From positions 1-5,773 of the forward strand of contig JAGLDM010000215.1 in the NCBI GenBank assembly GCA_023145595.1: a DNA stretch of 5,773 nucleotides, read 5' to 3'. The stretch comes from Flavobacteriaceae bacterium. Its GTDB lineage: Bacteria; Bacteroidota; Bacteroidia; Flavobacteriales; Flavobacteriaceae. Made by a program: the position numbers and the translations under genes. The notes under the pieces are model-generated. The model did not search any database, was not told where the DNA came from, and saw only the letters and a program-made list of their open reading frames with translations. This document shows, piece after piece, positions 1-5,773 of this stretch. Numbering within the stretch: position 1 is the first letter of the stretch; every line of letters starts with the position of its first letter.

Positions 1-786
1 TTTAACAAACCTAAAATACTTTTTACCGGGATTTTTTCTCAATTTATATTATTCCCTGCACTTACTTTTTTATTGGTAAAAGCCATTAATCCCGCACCGA
101 GTATTGCCTTAGGAATGTTCTTGGTTGCTGCTTGTCCGGGAGGAAACATCTCTAATTTTATGACACAAATGGCGAAGGGGAATTCGGCATTATCAGTAAG
201 CATGACCGCCTTTGCTACTTTAGTTTCGTTGGCAATGACTCCTCTTAATTTTCAGTTTTGGAGTAGTTTTCATGAACCGACAGCCGAAATTTTAAGAGTG
301 GTTGAATTGGATCCGTTTACATTAGTGAAATTGGTTCTTTTAATTTTAGGAGTTCCACTAGCCTTAGGAATGCTATTAAGACACTATAAACCAACGGTTT
401 CATTAAAAATAATGAAGAGTTTAAAACCTTTTTCATTGATATTTTTTACAATTTTAATCGTTCTTGCTTTTAGACAAAACCTCGATATTTTTCTAGATCA
501 TATTCATTATGTTATATTTATTGTAGTTATCCACAATATTCTAGGGTATGTATCTGGGTTTTATTTTGCAAAGTCGATGAAACTTAGTTTTATCAATCAG
601 AAAACATTGTCTATAGAAACCGGAATACAGAATGCTGGACTAGGACTCCTACTCTATTTCGAATTCTTTCATGATAAAAATGGGTTAAATTTAGGGGGAA
701 TGGCATTATTAGTTGCTTTTTGGGCTATTTGGGATATATTCTCTGGATTATTATTAGCAACGTATTGGTCCTTAAAAAAAGATTAG
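1..786 (+). CDS. Bile acid:sodium symporter (BASS) family transporter, 5'-truncated by the window edge
   Basis: The reading frame is open from the first base of the window and ends at TAG 784-786. The true start therefore lies upstream, and an apparent TTG start at 73 is not credible. The 261 visible residues are strongly hydrophobic, with about seven membrane-spanning stretches. Two hallmarks of the BASS/SBF fold are visible: CPGGN at visible residues 45-49, followed by SNFMT, and ETGIQNAG at residues 206-213. In structurally known members the equivalent regions line the two crossing helices that bind sodium and substrate. Family members are usually about 300 residues, so roughly 40-60 N-terminal residues are missing. 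The protein should be an inner-membrane, sodium-coupled uptake carrier for an organic anion. The substrate cannot be told from sequence, and bile acid is only the family name. The acyltransferase gene starts six bases after the stop, which suggests co-transcription. Confidence 0.9.
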   Translation, partial: FNKPKILFTGIFSQFILFPALTFLLVKAINPAPSIALGMFLVAACPGGNISNFMTQMAKGNSALSVSMTAFATLVSLAMTPLNFQFWSSFHEPTAEILRVVELDPFTLVKLVLLILGVPLALGMLLRHYKPTVSLKIMKSLKPFSLIFFTILIVLAFRQNLDIFLDHIHYVIFIVVIHNILGYVSGFYFAKSMKLSFINQKTLSIETGIQNAGLGLLLYFEFFHDKNGLNLGGMALLVAFWAIWDIFSGLLLATYWSLKKD

Positions 787-792
787 AGAATT

Positions 793-1848
793 ATGGCGAA
801 ATTATGGTTAGATTTTATGCGAAATTATGTTCGACTAGGACTGTTTTTTTACTATAAAAAAATAATTACAGTTGGAAAAGAAAATATTCCTAAAAAAGGT
901 GCTATTATATTTCTGTGTAATCACCAAAACGCTTTAATTGACCCTCTTATTATTGGAACCACCGATGGCAGAAGCACTCATTTCCTAACAAAAGCAGGCG
1001 TTTTCAAAAACAACCTTATCATTCGGCTTTTTCATAGCGTTCAAATGATTCCTATTTATCGCCTTAGAGATGGTCGAGAAACGTTAATCAAAAACGAAGT
1101 TGTTTTTAATAAATGTATTAATTTATTGAACGAACAAAAGGCACTTGTCATTTTTCCTGAAGGAAGCCACAGCCTATTGCGAAAAGTTAGACCTCTTAAA
1201 AGCGGGTTCTCTAAAATTCTTTTTGACACTTTTGAAAAACACCCCAAATTAGAAATTAAAATAATTCCAGTAGGTTTAAACTACAATTCAATTACTGAAT
1301 ATCCTTCCTCTGTTTCAATACATTATGGCAAGCCAATTGATGCCAACAAGTATTGGGATAAAAACAATATAGATACTTCTAAAGACAATATAAAAGAAGT
1401 CGTTAGTAAGCAAATAAGTTTACTTACCACACATATTGAAGATTCAAGTAATTACGATAACATCCACAATCAACTAATTGCTTCGGATGCAAATTTTCTA
1501 GATCCAATAGCAACAAATAAACAAATTAAATCAATTGACCCAAGCAAAGAAACGGTTCTAAAACCAACCAAAACACCAAAAAATATTTTATATTATATTG
1601 TTGTTCTCAACAGTATTATCCCTTGGTTATTACTAAAAAAAATATCAAAAGGAATTAAAGAACGTGAATTTATCAGCTCACTCAGATATGGAATCGGAAT
1701 TAGTGTTTTTCCTATTTTTTATGTAATTCAAGCAATCGTATTGTCATTTATATTTGATGCTAAAATTGGATTATATTATTTCGCTTTTTCTATTCTAAGC
1801 GGGTTAATTTTAACGAAATTTTCTAAAAACGCAATAGATAAATCATAA
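793..1848 (+). CDS. PlsC-like lysophospholipid/glycerophosphate acyltransferase with C-terminal membrane segments
   Basis: This 351-residue protein has an N-terminal LPLAT (PlsC) acyltransferase domain, roughly residues 15-215. Motif I reads NHQNALID (43-50). The catalytic pair is therefore H44 and D50 with five residues between them, not the four of classical PlsC. A motif II-like stretch runs from about 69 to 90 and contains IPIYR. Motif III is FPEGSHS (121-127), and a motif IV-like IIPVGLNY lies at 158-165. After a polar linker (about 215-260) come three hydrophobic segments, near 264-281, 299-321 and 323-342, that should anchor it in the inner membrane. The likely reaction is transfer of a fatty acyl group to a glycerophosphate or lysophospholipid acceptor. 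The long C-terminus and HX5D spacing suggest a branch distinct from housekeeping PlsC, so I give no gene symbol. ATG 793 is chosen because it begins just before the first amphipathic segment and follows the previous stop by six bases. No Shine-Dalgarno is visible, as is usual in Bacteroidota. Confidence 0.87.
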   Translation: MAKLWLDFMRNYVRLGLFFYYKKIITVGKENIPKKGAIIFLCNHQNALIDPLIIGTTDGRSTHFLTKAGVFKNNLIIRLFHSVQMIPIYRLRDGRETLIKNEVVFNKCINLLNEQKALVIFPEGSHSLLRKVRPLKSGFSKILFDTFEKHPKLEIKIIPVGLNYNSITEYPSSVSIHYGKPIDANKYWDKNNIDTSKDNIKEVVSKQISLLTTHIEDSSNYDNIHNQLIASDANFLDPIATNKQIKSIDPSKETVLKPTKTPKNILYYIVVLNSIIPWLLLKKISKGIKEREFISSLRYGIGISVFPIFYVIQAIVLSFIFDAKIGLYYFAFSILSGLILTKFSKNAIDKS

Positions 1849-1920
1849 ATAAACTATTTCTATTAAACAGAGCCCTTATGTTTTTATTTGATTTAACTCC
1901 AATCTCCGTATTTTTACCAA

Positions 1921-3909
1921 ATGGATTTTAAACTAAAATCAGAATACAAACCAACCGGAGATCAACCCGAAGCAATCACACAATTAACAAGCGGAATTAA
2001 CTCAGGTGACAAAAATCAAGTCCTTTTAGGAGTAACGGGATCAGGAAAAACATTTACCGTTGCTAACGTAATTCAAAATACAAACCGCCCTACTTTAGTT
2101 TTGGCTCATAACAAAACGCTAGCGGCTCAATTATATTCAGAATTCAAACAGTTTTTCCCTGAAAACTCTGTAGAATATTTTGTTTCTTATTACGACTACT
2201 ACCAACCAGAAGCTTATATTCCTAGTTCGGGTACTTTTATAGAGAAAGATTTATCTATAAATGAAGATATAGAACGTCTGCGAATTAGCACCTCTTCTGC
2301 CCTGCTATCGGGTCGTAGAGATGTGTTGGTTGTTTCTTCTGTTTCTTGTTTATACGGAATTGGGAATCCGAATGAGTTTAAAAAGAATGTCATCAATATT
2401 GAAAAAGATCAGGTCATTTCTCGCACTAAATTCCTACATCAATTAGTGCAGAGTTTGTATTCTCGTTCAGAGGATATTGTTAGTAGCGGAACTTTTAAAG
2501 TGAAAGGTGATATCATTACAGTGTACCCTTCTTATGGCGATTATGCGTATCGTATTCATTTTTTTGGCGATGAAATTGAAGAAATTGAAAGTTTTGATTT
2601 AACAAACAATGTTGTTGTAGAAACCTTTGATGAATTAACTATTTACCCTGCCAATCTATTTGTGACCTCTCCTGACGTGATGCAAAATGCCATCCATCAG
2701 ATTCAAGAAGACTTGGTAAAACAAGTGGATTATTACAAAGAAATTGGAAAGCATTTAGAAGCAAAACGATTGTTAGAACGCACCGAGTTTGACCTAGAAA
2801 TGATACGAGAATTGGGCTATTGTTCTGGAATTGAAAACTACTCTCGTTATTTAGATGGTCGTGAACCAGGAACAAGACCTTTCTGTTTGCTAGACTATTT
2901 TCCTGATGATTATTTAATGATTATAGATGAAAGTCACGTTACCATTCCGCAAACTCATGCCATGTATGGCGGCGATAGAAGTCGGAAAGAAAATTTAGTA
3001 GAATATGGATTTCGATTACCTGCCGCAATGGACAATAGACCTTTAAAATTCGAAGAGTTTGAAGCCATTCAGAATCAAACAATTTATGTGAGTGCCACTC
3101 CGGCTGATTATGAATTACAAAAAACAGAAGGCTTATTTGTTGAGCAGATTATTAGACCAACAGGACTTCTTGATCCAGTAATTGAAGTTCGCCCGAGTTT
3201 AAATCAGATTGATGACTTAATAGAAGAAATTCAAATCAGAGTTGATAAAGATGAACGCACATTAGTGACCACTTTAACAAAACGAATGGCAGAGGAATTG
3301 ACAAAATATCTAAGTCGCATTCAAATTCGCTGTCGCTATATTCATTCTGATGTTGACACATTAGAACGCGTAGAAATTATGCAAGATTTACGTAAAGGTC
3401 TGTTCGATGTTTTAATTGGAGTCAATTTATTACGAGAAGGATTGGATTTACCCGAAGTTTCATTAGTTGCCATTTTAGATGCCGACAAAGAAGGTTTTTT
3501 AAGAAGTCATCGTTCCTTAACCCAAACTATTGGTAGGGCTGCAAGAAACGTACATGGAAAAGCAATTATGTATGCAGACAAAATTACAAACAGTATGCGC
3601 CTTACCATTGATGAAACAACTAGAAGAAGAGAAAAACAAATTGACTACAATACAAAGAACAATATTACACCCACTCAAATAAAAAAATCTATTGGAAATG
3701 CTTTGGTTGAAAGCAATGTTTCTTCCTTTCATTATGAAAACGCCACAGATAAAGCTGCCGAAGAAGAACTTCAATACCTAACCAAACCCGAAATTGAAAA
3801 ACGAATTAGAGATACAAGGAAGCAGATGGAAACTGCAGCGAAAGCCTTAGACTTTTTAGTTGCTGCGCAATTAAGAGATGAAATTAAGGTTTTACAAGAA
3901 AATTTATAA
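1921..3909 (+). CDS. uvrB: Excinuclease ABC subunit B (UvrB)
   Basis: UvrB is the damage-verifying helicase-like subunit of nucleotide excision repair. UvrA loads it onto DNA, and it recruits UvrC for dual incision. The 662-residue product has normal family length and all landmarks in order: Walker A GVTGSGKT (37-44); the tyrosine-rich beta-hairpin YYDYYQPEAYIP (90-101), which inserts between the DNA strands; Walker B-type DESH (336-339); SATP (391-394); helicase motif VI QTIGRAARN (535-543); and a C-terminal UVR domain (about 621-662) that contacts UvrC. Domain 2, the UvrA-binding region, lies around residues 160-250. It has lysines at 193 and 195 in FKVKGD, where E. coli has arginines as I recall. 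ATG 1921 is supported because KSEYKPTGDQPEAI near the N-terminus matches the family start. No Shine-Dalgarno is present. The gap from the acyltransferase (1849-1920) has no terminator hairpin, so read-through is possible. A one-mismatch -7-like box (TTTATTTG, 1883-1890) has no TTG partner. Confidence 0.98.
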   Translation: MDFKLKSEYKPTGDQPEAITQLTSGINSGDKNQVLLGVTGSGKTFTVANVIQNTNRPTLVLAHNKTLAAQLYSEFKQFFPENSVEYFVSYYDYYQPEAYIPSSGTFIEKDLSINEDIERLRISTSSALLSGRRDVLVVSSVSCLYGIGNPNEFKKNVINIEKDQVISRTKFLHQLVQSLYSRSEDIVSSGTFKVKGDIITVYPSYGDYAYRIHFFGDEIEEIESFDLTNNVVVETFDELTIYPANLFVTSPDVMQNAIHQIQEDLVKQVDYYKEIGKHLEAKRLLERTEFDLEMIRELGYCSGIENYSRYLDGREPGTRPFCLLDYFPDDYLMIIDESHVTIPQTHAMYGGDRSRKENLVEYGFRLPAAMDNRPLKFEEFEAIQNQTIYVSATPADYELQKTEGLFVEQIIRPTGLLDPVIEVRPSLNQIDDLIEEIQIRVDKDERTLVTTLTKRMAEELTKYLSRIQIRCRYIHSDVDTLERVEIMQDLRKGLFDVLIGVNLLREGLDLPEVSLVAILDADKEGFLRSHRSLTQTIGRAARNVHGKAIMYADKITNSMRLTIDETTRRREKQIDYNTKNNITPTQIKKSIGNALVESNVSSFHYENATDKAAEEELQYLTKPEIEKRIRDTRKQMETAAKALDFLVAAQLRDEIKVLQENL

Positions 3910-3911
3910 CC

Positions 3912-3938
3912 AAAAAAAAGCCGCAAATTGCGGCTTTT
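3912..3938. terminator. Bidirectional intrinsic terminator between convergent uvrB and transaldolase genes
   Basis: An inverted repeat is centred on 3927, with arms 3916-3924 (AAAAGCCGC) and 3930-3938 (GCGGCTTTT) around the loop AAATT. The five-base-pair GC core is flanked by A:T pairs. Eight A residues (3912-3919) precede the core and become a U tract for minus-strand transcripts. Four T residues (3935-3938) follow it for plus-strand transcripts. It starts two bases after the uvrB stop and lies 27 bases beyond the transaldolase stop, so it can serve both genes. The longer U tract favours stronger termination on the minus strand. Confidence 0.88.
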
Positions 3939-3949
3939 CTATATAAAAC

Positions 3950-3965
3950 ATTCGTTGAAACGAAT
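3950..3965. repeat. Short perfect palindrome overlapping the end of the transaldolase stop codon
   Basis: ATTCGTT and AACGAAT form a perfect 7-base inverted repeat around a 2-base centre. As RNA this would be a 6-base-pair stem with a UGAA or UUCA loop, depending on strand. It lies between the main terminator hairpin and the transaldolase coding end and shares base 3965 with the stop codon. It has no U tract of its own. It may be an accessory 3'-end hairpin or may be chance in AT-rich DNA. Confidence 0.4.
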
Positions 3966-4618
3966 TAATTTCCTTTTTGATAATCTTTAAGAAACTGAGC
4001 CAAACCACTATCTGTTAAAGGGTGCTTTAACAAACCTTCAATAGCACTTAATGGACCTGTCATCACATCAGAACCAATCTTAGCACAATTCATAATATGC
4101 ATTGTGTTTCTTACTGATGCTGCTAATATTTGTGTATCAAAACCGTAATTATCATAGATTAAACGAATTTCTGCAATCAATCCTAATCCATCTGTTGAGA
4201 TATCATCTAAACGACCAACAAAAGGAGACATATAAGTTGCTCCTGCTTTTGCTGCTAATAATGCTTGCCCTGCAGAAAACACTAAAGTTACATTCGTTTT
4301 AATTCCTTTATCTGAAAAATATTTACACGCTTTTACACCGTCTTTAATCATCGGTATTTTAACTACAATCTGTGGATGTAAAGCTGCTAAAGCTTCACCT
4401 TCTTTAATCATTCCTTCATAATCTGTAGAAATAACTTCTGCACTTACATCACCATCAACAATATCACAGATATCAACATAATGCTTTAAAATTTTTGCTT
4501 CACCAGTGATTCCTTCCTTAGCCATCAATGATGGATTTGTAGTTACACCATCTAATATACCTAAAGCTTGTGCTTCTCTAATTTGATCTAAATTTGCTGT
4601 GTCGATAAAAAATTTCAT
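3965..4618 (-). CDS. tal: Small (TalC/FSA-type) transaldolase
   Basis: This 217-residue protein is full length for the small transaldolase/fructose-6-phosphate aldolase subfamily, a cytosolic TIM-barrel class I aldolase that usually forms a decamer. The Schiff-base lysine is K87 in VVKIPM. D6 (FIDTAN) and N28 (TTNPS) are the other conserved active-site residues. Two positions separate the activities. E61 in SAEV sits where E. coli FSA has Gln59, and F133 in SPFVGR sits where FSA has Tyr131. Both match true transaldolases. I therefore infer transfer of dihydroxyacetone units (sedoheptulose-7-phosphate + glyceraldehyde-3-phosphate to erythrose-4-phosphate + fructose-6-phosphate) in the non-oxidative pentose phosphate pathway. 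The start at 4618 is fixed by the canonical MKFFIDTAN. The leader is A-rich without Shine-Dalgarno, and a TATCTTTG box lies 28 bases upstream. The gene is convergent with uvrB and probably monocistronic. Fructose-6-phosphate aldolase activity is the less likely alternative. Confidence 0.95.
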   Translation of the reverse strand: MKFFIDTANLDQIREAQALGILDGVTTNPSLMAKEGITGEAKILKHYVDICDIVDGDVSAEVISTDYEGMIKEGEALAALHPQIVVKIPMIKDGVKACKYFSDKGIKTNVTLVFSAGQALLAAKAGATYMSPFVGRLDDISTDGLGLIAEIRLIYDNYGFDTQILAASVRNTMHIMNCAKIGSDVMTGPLSAIEGLLKHPLTDSGLAQFLKDYQKGN

Positions 4619-4645
4619 TATTTTATTTTTTTTAATTTATTTCTG

Positions 4646-4653
4646 CAAAGATA
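4646..4653 (-). promoter_or_regulatory. Bacteroidota -7 promoter element for the transaldolase gene
   Basis: On the minus strand 4653-4646 reads TATCTTTG, an exact match to TAnnTTTG. It predicts a transcription start near 4641 and a leader of about 22 bases that is almost entirely A and T, typical for this phylum. No TTG element is found at the expected 19-21 base spacing. The nearest TTGs lie 7 and 32 bases upstream. The call therefore rests on the -7 box and its position. The rest of the 125-base gap (4619-4743) shows nothing else recognisable. Confidence 0.65.
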
Positions 4654-4743
4654 TGAAAAACAATGGCTTTAAATTCCATTTATTCCAACTTTTAAGGAGT
4701 TAATTTGAGGAGATTGAATAAAAACGACTTGAAACTAATAGTA

Positions 4744-5547
4744 TTATAACTCGTAATATTTCATGAGCAATTTTTCGTAGTATCTGTCTGATAACAAACG
4801 TTTCAAATTAACGGCTATTTTTTGCTTAAGCGTTCCTATTCTGTAGTGAATTCTTGGGTTTTCCAATTCAATAATTTTCAGAATTGCCTTTGCCATCTCT
4901 ATAGGATCACTTCCTTCAGAAACATGCGCATTCATCAAATCTAAATTTCTCTGATACTGATCTTTATAAGCAGAATCTTCAAATACGGGTGTGTGGTATC
5001 TTCCAGAAGCTATATTTGTTGCAAAGTCGCCAGGTGCAACATTCACAACTCTAATTCCGAATTGCCGAACCTCCATATTTGTTGCTTCAGTGACCAATTC
5101 TAATGCACCTTTAGCCGCTGAATAAACTCCGCGATACGGCAATCCCATATAACCACCCAACGAAGTAATATTCAAAATAAGTCCGTTTTTTTGGGTTCTC
5201 ATTTGAGGCAATACTGCTTTCATCATGTCAATTGCTCCAAACAAAATGGTATCAAATGCGTTGCGCATTTCTTGTGTAGGTGTATCTTCAACAGATCCAG
5301 TAATTCCTGTACCTGCATTATTTATTAAGACATCTAATCTATTCTCTTTTGAAATAACTTCTTTAACCGCTTTTGATATAGAAGCACTGTCAGTTATATC
5401 TAATTTAAGTAAAGTAAAAGGGGGGTTTTTAACCTTAGATGGATTTCTACTCGTTCCGTATACAATGAATTCTTTCGACAACAAGTATTTACCTATTGCC
5501 ATCCCAATTCCAGAAGAACCTCCAGTAATTAAAACTACTTTATTCAT
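4744..5547 (-). CDS. Short-chain dehydrogenase/reductase (classical SDR family), substrate unknown
   Basis: This 267-residue protein is a single-domain Rossmann-fold oxidoreductase of normal classical-SDR length. The cofactor glycine motif is TGGSSGIG (8-15), NNAG is at 76-79, and the catalytic S129, Y142 and K146 (YSAAK) are present, followed by the PG motif (172-173). TSRNP (32-36) after the second strand has a basic R34, which favours NADP(H) over NAD(H) by the usual rule. The Asn of the catalytic tetrad, expected in a pattern like FDTNxFG, reads Ile at residue 101 (FDTILFG). The segment after about 235 is basic and aromatic (RYYEK, KYYEL) and may form an amphipathic C-terminal helix. Substrate and pathway cannot be assigned, and the neighbours do not help. 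The start at 5547 gives the family-typical MNKVVLITGG. It lies on the same strand as the SRP RNA, 88 bases downstream of it. No convincing terminator follows the stop. Confidence 0.92.
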   Translation of the reverse strand: MNKVVLITGGSSGIGMAIGKYLLSKEFIVYGTSRNPSKVKNPPFTLLKLDITDSASISKAVKEVISKENRLDVLINNAGTGITGSVEDTPTQEMRNAFDTILFGAIDMMKAVLPQMRTQKNGLILNITSLGGYMGLPYRGVYSAAKGALELVTEATNMEVRQFGIRVVNVAPGDFATNIASGRYHTPVFEDSAYKDQYQRNLDLMNAHVSEGSDPIEMAKAILKIIELENPRIHYRIGTLKQKIAVNLKRLLSDRYYEKLLMKYYEL

Positions 5548-5601
5548 GATTGGTAAAAATAAACGGTTTTCTTACAATTAACTAGAATAAAAGATGTTTT
5601 C

Positions 5602-5630
5602 TAAAATTATAATCTAACTTTTGGATACAA
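5602..5630 (-). promoter_or_regulatory. Possible weak promoter for the SDR gene
   Basis: On the minus strand TTG (5630-5628) is followed after 18 bases by TAATTTTA (5609-5602), which differs from TAnnTTTG only at the last base. This would give a leader of about 50 bases before the ATG at 5547. The TTG overlaps the U tract that follows the SRP RNA. The DNA is AT-rich enough for chance matches, so this is tentative. Read-through from the SRP RNA promoter is an alternative source of SDR transcript. Confidence 0.28.
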
Positions 5631-5641
5631 AAAATGGCAAG
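5629..5641 (-). terminator. Putative 3' end of the SRP RNA (terminal stem plus U tract)
   Basis: On the minus strand the closing arm CTTGCC (5641-5636) of the SRP RNA stem is followed by A and then six T residues (5634-5629). The RNA's own terminal helix plus this U tract could act as a weak intrinsic terminator or mark the processed 3' end. The helix is only six pairs before an internal loop, so some read-through into the SDR gene is plausible. Confidence 0.45.
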
Positions 5642-5729
5642 CGACCTACATCACACCGCTACAACTATGTACCCTTGCTGCGTTCCCGCCCTGGGGGATT
5701 CCAAAGGAGCTGGTTGTGTAGGACTTGCC
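5636..5729 (-). ncRNA. ffs: Signal recognition particle RNA, small bacterial type (4.5S RNA)
   Basis: This RNA pairs with the Ffh protein to deliver ribosomes making membrane or exported proteins to FtsY and the translocon. Read on the minus strand, the 94-base RNA has the conserved domain IV apex: a GGAA tetraloop (RNA positions 44-47) on a GCG/CGC stem (41-43 with 48-50), flanked by CAGG (37-40) and AGCA (51-54), the symmetric loop contacted by the Ffh M domain. Below it CCC (34-36) pairs with GGG (56-58). CAAC (14-17) can pair with GUUG (65-68), CCUACA (8-13) with UGUAGG (80-85), and the ends GGCAAG (1-6) close with CUUGCC (89-94). There is no Alu domain, as in E. coli-type SRP RNA. Ends are set by the closing helix and agree with the promoter to within a base or two. 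The orientation is minus because the tetraloop and AGCA motif read correctly only on that strand. Confidence 0.95.
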
Positions 5730-5733
5730 GCTG

Positions 5734-5764
5734 CAAATTTACAATCAATTTTAATGTTGAGCAA
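5734..5764 (-). promoter_or_regulatory. Consensus Bacteroidota promoter driving the SRP RNA
   Basis: On the minus strand TTG (5764-5762) is followed by exactly 20 bases and then TAAATTTG (5741-5734), a perfect match to the primary sigma factor consensus of Bacteroidota (TTG about 20 bases before TAnnTTTG). The final G lies five bases before the first base of the predicted SRP RNA closing stem, where the transcription start should be. This is the best promoter in the window, as expected for an abundant structural RNA. Confidence 0.88.
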
Positions 5765-5773
5765 TGTTTTTAT

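Noticed and set aside
73..75. TTG as a possible start of the transporter gene
   Set aside because: The frame is open and hydrophobic back to base 1, and family members have more N-terminal sequence, so the gene is truncated by the window edge.
1883..1890. TTTATTTG as a uvrB -7 promoter element
   Set aside because: It has one mismatch to TAnnTTTG at an invariant position and no TTG about 20 bases upstream. It is too weak to call in AT-rich DNA.
4102..4302. Open + strand frame of 66 codons inside the transaldolase gene
   Set aside because: It is antisense to a well-conserved enzyme. Its leucine-rich content is the complement of the transaldolase codons, and no start signal supports it.
4619..4743. 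Gap between the transaldolase and SDR genes searched for a small gene or riboswitch
   Set aside because: Apart from the transaldolase -7 box and an A/T-rich leader, no ORF of note and no structured RNA could be supported.
4744..4746. TAATACTATTA palindrome at the SDR stop as a terminator
   Set aside because: It is an 11-base A/T-only repeat with a 1-base centre, cannot form a stable hairpin, and has no adjacent U tract.
5416..5430. Homopolymer cluster of four A, six G and five T in the SDR gene as a possible frameshift or phase-variation site
   Set aside because: The reading frame is intact through it and encodes ordinary residues (KNPPF). Six G is too short to argue for phase variation.
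5225..5581. Open + strand frame of 118 codons antisense to the SDR N-terminal half
   Set aside because: It lies almost wholly opposite conserved SDR codons, including the cofactor motif. It resembles no family I know and lacks a promoter.

Overview
The window looks like an ordinary chromosomal housekeeping segment of an AT-rich member of the Bacteroidota, most likely a flavobacterium. Four things support this. The non-coding DNA is very AT-rich. Translation starts lack Shine-Dalgarno sequences and have A-rich leaders. Promoter elements match the Bacteroidota consensus (TTG, about 20 bases, TAnnTTTG) rather than sigma-70. The protein sequences also have a flavobacterial character. I cannot name a genus from the sequence alone.

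Layout. The + strand carries three genes from the left edge: the 3' part of a bile acid:sodium symporter (BASS) family transporter (1-786); six bases later a membrane-associated PlsC-like acyltransferase (793-1848); and, after 72 non-coding bases, a complete uvrB excinuclease subunit (1921-3909). A near-perfect GC-core hairpin flanked by A and T tracts (about 3912-3938) separates uvrB from the convergent minus-strand genes and can terminate transcription from both sides. The minus strand, read from right to left, carries a small bacterial SRP RNA (ffs, 5636-5729) with a textbook promoter, a short-chain dehydrogenase/reductase (4744-5547), and a small transaldolase (3965-4618) with its own -7 element.

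The genes do not form one pathway. They cover transport, phospholipid acylation, nucleotide excision repair, protein targeting (SRP RNA), pentose-phosphate carbon shuffling, and an unassigned NAD(P)-dependent redox step. Only the transporter/acyltransferase pair is close enough to suggest co-transcription.

I found no mobile element, CRISPR array, tRNA, phage gene or defence system, and no evidence of a new multi-gene system. The points most worth a second look are: the SRP RNA and its promoter, which protein-only annotation misses; the SDR, whose catalytic-tetrad Asn position reads Ile; the acyltransferase, whose HX5D motif replaces the usual HX4D; and the aldolase-family protein, whose active-site residues point to transaldolase rather than fructose-6-phosphate aldolase. 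No non-coding gap exceeds 125 bases.
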